In this document: one piece after another, positions 61,753 to 64,000 of the stretch
Layout: every line of letters starts with the position of its first letter
How positions within the stretch are numbered: the first letter of the stretch is position 1
DNA from: Atopobiaceae bacterium
GTDB taxonomy: Bacteria > Actinomycetota > Coriobacteriia > Coriobacteriales > Atopobiaceae
Length of the DNA stretch: 64,000 bases
Direction: 5' to 3'
NCBI GenBank assembly: GCA_017513965.1
Contig: JAFWMI010000070.1
Span: 1 to 64,000 of the forward strand
Notes under the pieces: model-generated
Told to the model about the DNA's origin: nothing
Seen by the model: only the letters and a program-made list of their open reading frames with translations
Database searches by the model: none
Translations under genes and position numbers: made by a program

Positions 61753-61913
61753 AAAGTGTACGTACGATTGTTCAGCTAACACAAAATGCCTGTTGGCATT
61801 TGCGTAATTTGCATCGCGCGTACACTCTATAAAATACAGAGTGTACGCGCGAGACGAAAGCGACAAACGCCAACTGGGATTTTCAGTAATCCGAATAATC
61901 GCGCGTACACTTT
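61753..61913. repeat. nested inverted repeat array upstream of FTR1
   Basis: Four copies of a 14-base element occur: AAAGTGTACGTACG (61753-61766), CGCGCGTACACTCT (61815-61828), AGAGTGTACGCGCG (61838-61851) and CGCGCGTACACTTT (61900-61913). The inner two form a perfect inverted pair with a 9-base loop. The outer two are an inverted pair matching at 12 of 14. A short hairpin AAATGCC-TGTT-GGCATTT (61784-61801) between them may end apbE. Possible operator set; not a known iron box. Confidence 0.75.
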
Positions 61914-61942
61914 GCCTAAAATTACCAAAGTTTGTCGAAGAT

Positions 61943-61962
61943 AACTCTTCACCTCAAGAGTT
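61943..61962. promoter_or_regulatory. inverted repeat beside the FTR1 promoter
   Basis: AACTCTT (61943-61949) and AAGAGTT (61956-61962) form a 7-bp inverted repeat. It abuts TTGACG (61962-61967), a possible -35 box. This position is suitable for a regulator, perhaps iron-responsive; no -10 is clear. Confidence 0.4.
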
Positions 61963-62016
61963 TGACGTAGTAAACTAATCGAGTTAACCGCGTATAACTC
62001 ATTGAGGTGCATACAC

Positions 62017-63372
62017 ATGAATCTTCGACGCAGGCTGATGACGGCTTTCGCAGTAACCGTTGCCATGCTTTCCGTTCTGTGTCTTCCGTCCGTGGCGTTT
62101 GCAGACGAGACTGTTTATGAATCGTGGGCCGACTTCAAGAAGTCGAGCTACTACAGCGATGACTTGGGCGGCAAGCCCACGTGGAACGACATCGTGGCCG
62201 AGATGGACAAGCTGCTTGAGGCAGGCAAGCAGGCGTTTGCCAATGGTGACATGGATGCTGCCTACGACTACGTGAATGATGCTTACTACGGCTGGTACGA
62301 GACAACCGGCTTTGAGCGTACGGCCATGGGCTACATCGGCAACGGCCGCAAGAGCGAGGTCGAGCTGGCCTTTGCCGCGCCGAAGGCCGTGGCCAAGAAG
62401 AGCGGAAGCCAGGCGGAGTACGATGCCGAGGTAGACGAGCTTTCTGCCATGCTGCATGAGGATGCTGACAAGCTGGATGGTACAACGGGCGGGGATTCCA
62501 ACGAGGGCGAAGTCGGCGGCGGCATGGGTGCCATGGCGACGTTCCTCGCGAGCTTCTCCATCCTCGTGCGCGAGGGACTCGAAGCCATCTTGGTTGTGGG
62601 CGCCATCATTGCGTACCTGGTGAAGTCGGGCAACAAGGGCTCGCTCAAAGCCGTCTACATTGGTGCCGTGCTGGGCATCGTGTGCTCGTTCGTCAGCGCC
62701 TGGCTGCTCAACTTGCTCAAGTTTGCCAACGCCGCTCCGCAAGAGATCATCGAAGGCGTCACGGCGCTCATAGCCGTGGTGGTGTTGTACTACGTATCCA
62801 ACTGGATGCTCTCCAAGTCCGAGACCGAGGCGTGGAATGCCTACATCCAGGGACAAGTGGACAGCTCCGTGGAAACGGGCAGCAGCTTTGCGCTGGCATT
62901 CACGGCGTGGCTCTCGGTATTTCGCGAGGGCGCCGAGGTAATCCTGTTCTACCAGCCGCTGCTTGCGGAGGAGCACATGCCCATGGTGTGGGCGGGCATG
63001 GGCGTGGCCACGCTCGTACTAGTGGCGGTATACATCGCGGTGCGTTACTTCTCCGTACGTCTGCCGCTCAAGCCGTTCTTCCGGATTACGTCCGTCTTCA
63101 TGTTCTGCATGTCCATCAGCTTCTTGGGCAATGGCATCAAGGAGCTTATCGAGGGCAACGTGCTTACGTCCACGCCCATGCTGGAGAACCTCATCCCATA
63201 CAATGACGCGCTTGCCATCCTGGGCATTTACCCCATCGCAGAGACGCTCATCCCGCAGCTTATACTCGTCGCCATAACCATTGCGGTGTATGCGTGGCAG
63301 GTGCGCAAGGCGGCTCGCCTGGTGGAGCAGTCCAAGGCGAAGGCGCAAACGGAGGGAACTGCGACCGAGTAG
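62017..63372 (+). CDS. FTR1-family iron permease with signal peptide and extracytoplasmic head
   Basis: A 451-residue protein. A signal peptide (about 1-30, ending 'AFADE') and an extracytoplasmic helical segment (to ~170) precede seven transmembrane helices. The two iron-binding motifs of the family are REGLE (Arg185-Glu189) and REGAE (Arg303-Glu307). FTR1/EfeU proteins import Fe3+ or Fe2+ with a partner that binds iron outside. The ATG at 62017 has GAGGTG 8 bases upstream. It is followed 51 bases later by a P19-like protein, its usual partner. Confidence 0.93.
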   Translation: MNLRRRLMTAFAVTVAMLSVLCLPSVAFADETVYESWADFKKSSYYSDDLGGKPTWNDIVAEMDKLLEAGKQAFANGDMDAAYDYVNDAYYGWYETTGFERTAMGYIGNGRKSEVELAFAAPKAVAKKSGSQAEYDAEVDELSAMLHEDADKLDGTTGGDSNEGEVGGGMGAMATFLASFSILVREGLEAILVVGAIIAYLVKSGNKGSLKAVYIGAVLGIVCSFVSAWLLNLLKFANAAPQEIIEGVTALIAVVVLYYVSNWMLSKSETEAWNAYIQGQVDSSVETGSSFALAFTAWLSVFREGAEVILFYQPLLAEEHMPMVWAGMGVATLVLVAVYIAVRYFSVRLPLKPFFRITSVFMFCMSISFLGNGIKELIEGNVLTSTPMLENLIPYNDALAILGIYPIAETLIPQLILVAITIAVYAWQVRKAARLVEQSKAKAQTEGTATE

Positions 63373-63423
63373 GCAGTGGTCGTTTCCATAGGTTGGTACA
63401 GACTCACGAGAAAGGAATTCCAC

Positions 63424-64000
63424 ATGAAGAGGAGTCTGAAGGACATGGTAGGCGCCGCGTTGGCCTCTACCGCACTGGTAGCCAGCATGGGTCTTGTGGC
63501 CTGTGGCGGCAACAACGCCTCAACCGAGGCCACCAAGAGCGAGGCGCCGGCAGCCGAGGAGGCCGCGACCAACGCGACCGCAGACGCCGCAGCGGCCGCT
63601 GCCCCTGGCGAGGACGCCGGCTTTACCGAGATCCCCATCTTCGAAGATGAGAAGGTCGACTTCCTCAACGTCTCGGCCGTGTACTTCCAGGCCGTGCCCA
63701 TGGAGCCCGGCCAGACCAGCGTCGAGGACTTCGACATTCACCTGGAGGCGGACGTGTCGGCCTTGGAGAACGACCTTGGCTACGAGGTTGGCACCTGGGT
63801 ACCTTACATGACCGTTGACTATGCCGTACAGGACAAGGATGGCAAGGACGTCGTCTCCGGCACCTTTATGGAAATGAACGCCTCCGACGGCACGCACTAT
63901 GGCGCCAACATCAAGATGCCCAAGGCCGGCGACTACAAGGTGAAGTTCACCTTCCACAGCCCTGCCGACAACGGCTACCTCATCCACACCGGCGAGACCG
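63424..64000 (+). CDS. P19-like iron-transport lipoprotein (cut by window edge)
   Basis: About 192 codons are visible. A lipoprotein signal ends at 'LVACGG' (Cys27), then a Ala/Glu-rich linker to ~65, then a P19/Tp34-type domain. It has 'FLNVSAVYFQAVPMEP', 'FDIHLEADVSALENDLGYEVGTWVPYMTVDYAVQD' in part, and 'DGTHYGANIKMP', with Met and His residues that bind copper or iron in the family. These proteins deliver iron to FTR1. AGAAAGGAATTCC precedes the ATG. The 3' end is outside the window. Confidence 0.85.
   Translation, partial: MKRSLKDMVGAALASTALVASMGLVACGGNNASTEATKSEAPAAEEAATNATADAAAAAAPGEDAGFTEIPIFEDEKVDFLNVSAVYFQAVPMEPGQTSVEDFDIHLEADVSALENDLGYEVGTWVPYMTVDYAVQDKDGKDVVSGTFMEMNASDGTHYGANIKMPKAGDYKVKFTFHSPADNGYLIHTGET

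Overview
The window looks like chromosome from a Gram-positive anaerobe of the class Coriobacteriia (Atopobium/Olsenella/Lancefieldella-like). This is inferred from gene content: a monomeric [FeFe] hydrogenase, teichoic-acid-type glycerophosphotransferases, a Dlt-like set, DUF6541-type membrane proteins, paired CapA proteins, a NusG-II/Gx-transporter/ApbE triad, and no outer-membrane genes. No 16S rRNA or other definitive marker is present, so the taxonomy is provisional.

Layout. 1-500: two fragments of NTPase-type accessory genes, one cut by the window edge and one a remnant. 574-21725: a cell-envelope polymer island. It holds two MBOAT acyltransferase / SGNH-like partner pairs, an acyltransferase-3 protein, a two-domain CDP-glycerol glycerophosphotransferase, a duplicated left-handed beta-helix transferase, a YidC-sulfatase fusion, a second glycerophosphotransferase-like protein, a secreted protein, an acyl carrier protein and a DltA-like ligase. 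Decayed acyltransferase genes lie at its right end. 21726-22345: a gene-poor scar with a 36-bp perfect palindrome. 22346-25510: a large secreted protein with about 11 InlB/Flg_new-type repeats. 25589-38030: a second surface-glycan region with two acyltransferase-3 proteins, three large multi-spanning membrane proteins, a GT2 glycosyltransferase, and a WecE / PaaK-like ligase / ATP-grasp operon.

38162-56000 is mostly housekeeping: serC, an intracellular alpha-amylase, pyrE, a SixA-like phosphatase, tRNA-Thr(CGT), a broken papain-like protease, a SurA-like membrane protein, ilvE, hisS-thpR, the [FeFe] hydrogenase, a HAD phosphatase, a CapA protein, an orphan HlyD-type adaptor and aspS. 56016-59149 returns to the envelope with a flippase and a second CapA protein. 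59187-64000 carries a flavin/redox and iron module: a Gx-EcfT fusion, a NusG-II protein, ApbE, then FTR1 and a P19-like iron protein behind an unusual array of nested inverted repeats.

How the genes may work together (inference). The first island could build, export and decorate a glycerophosphate-containing polymer. The two TagF-like enzymes would polymerise, the YidC-sulfatase fusion would act at or outside the membrane, and the ligase, carrier protein, MBOAT and SGNH proteins would supply and transfer acyl or aminoacyl groups, as Dlt does for D-alanine. The second region would add an amino-sugar whose 4-amino group may itself be acylated by the linked ligases.
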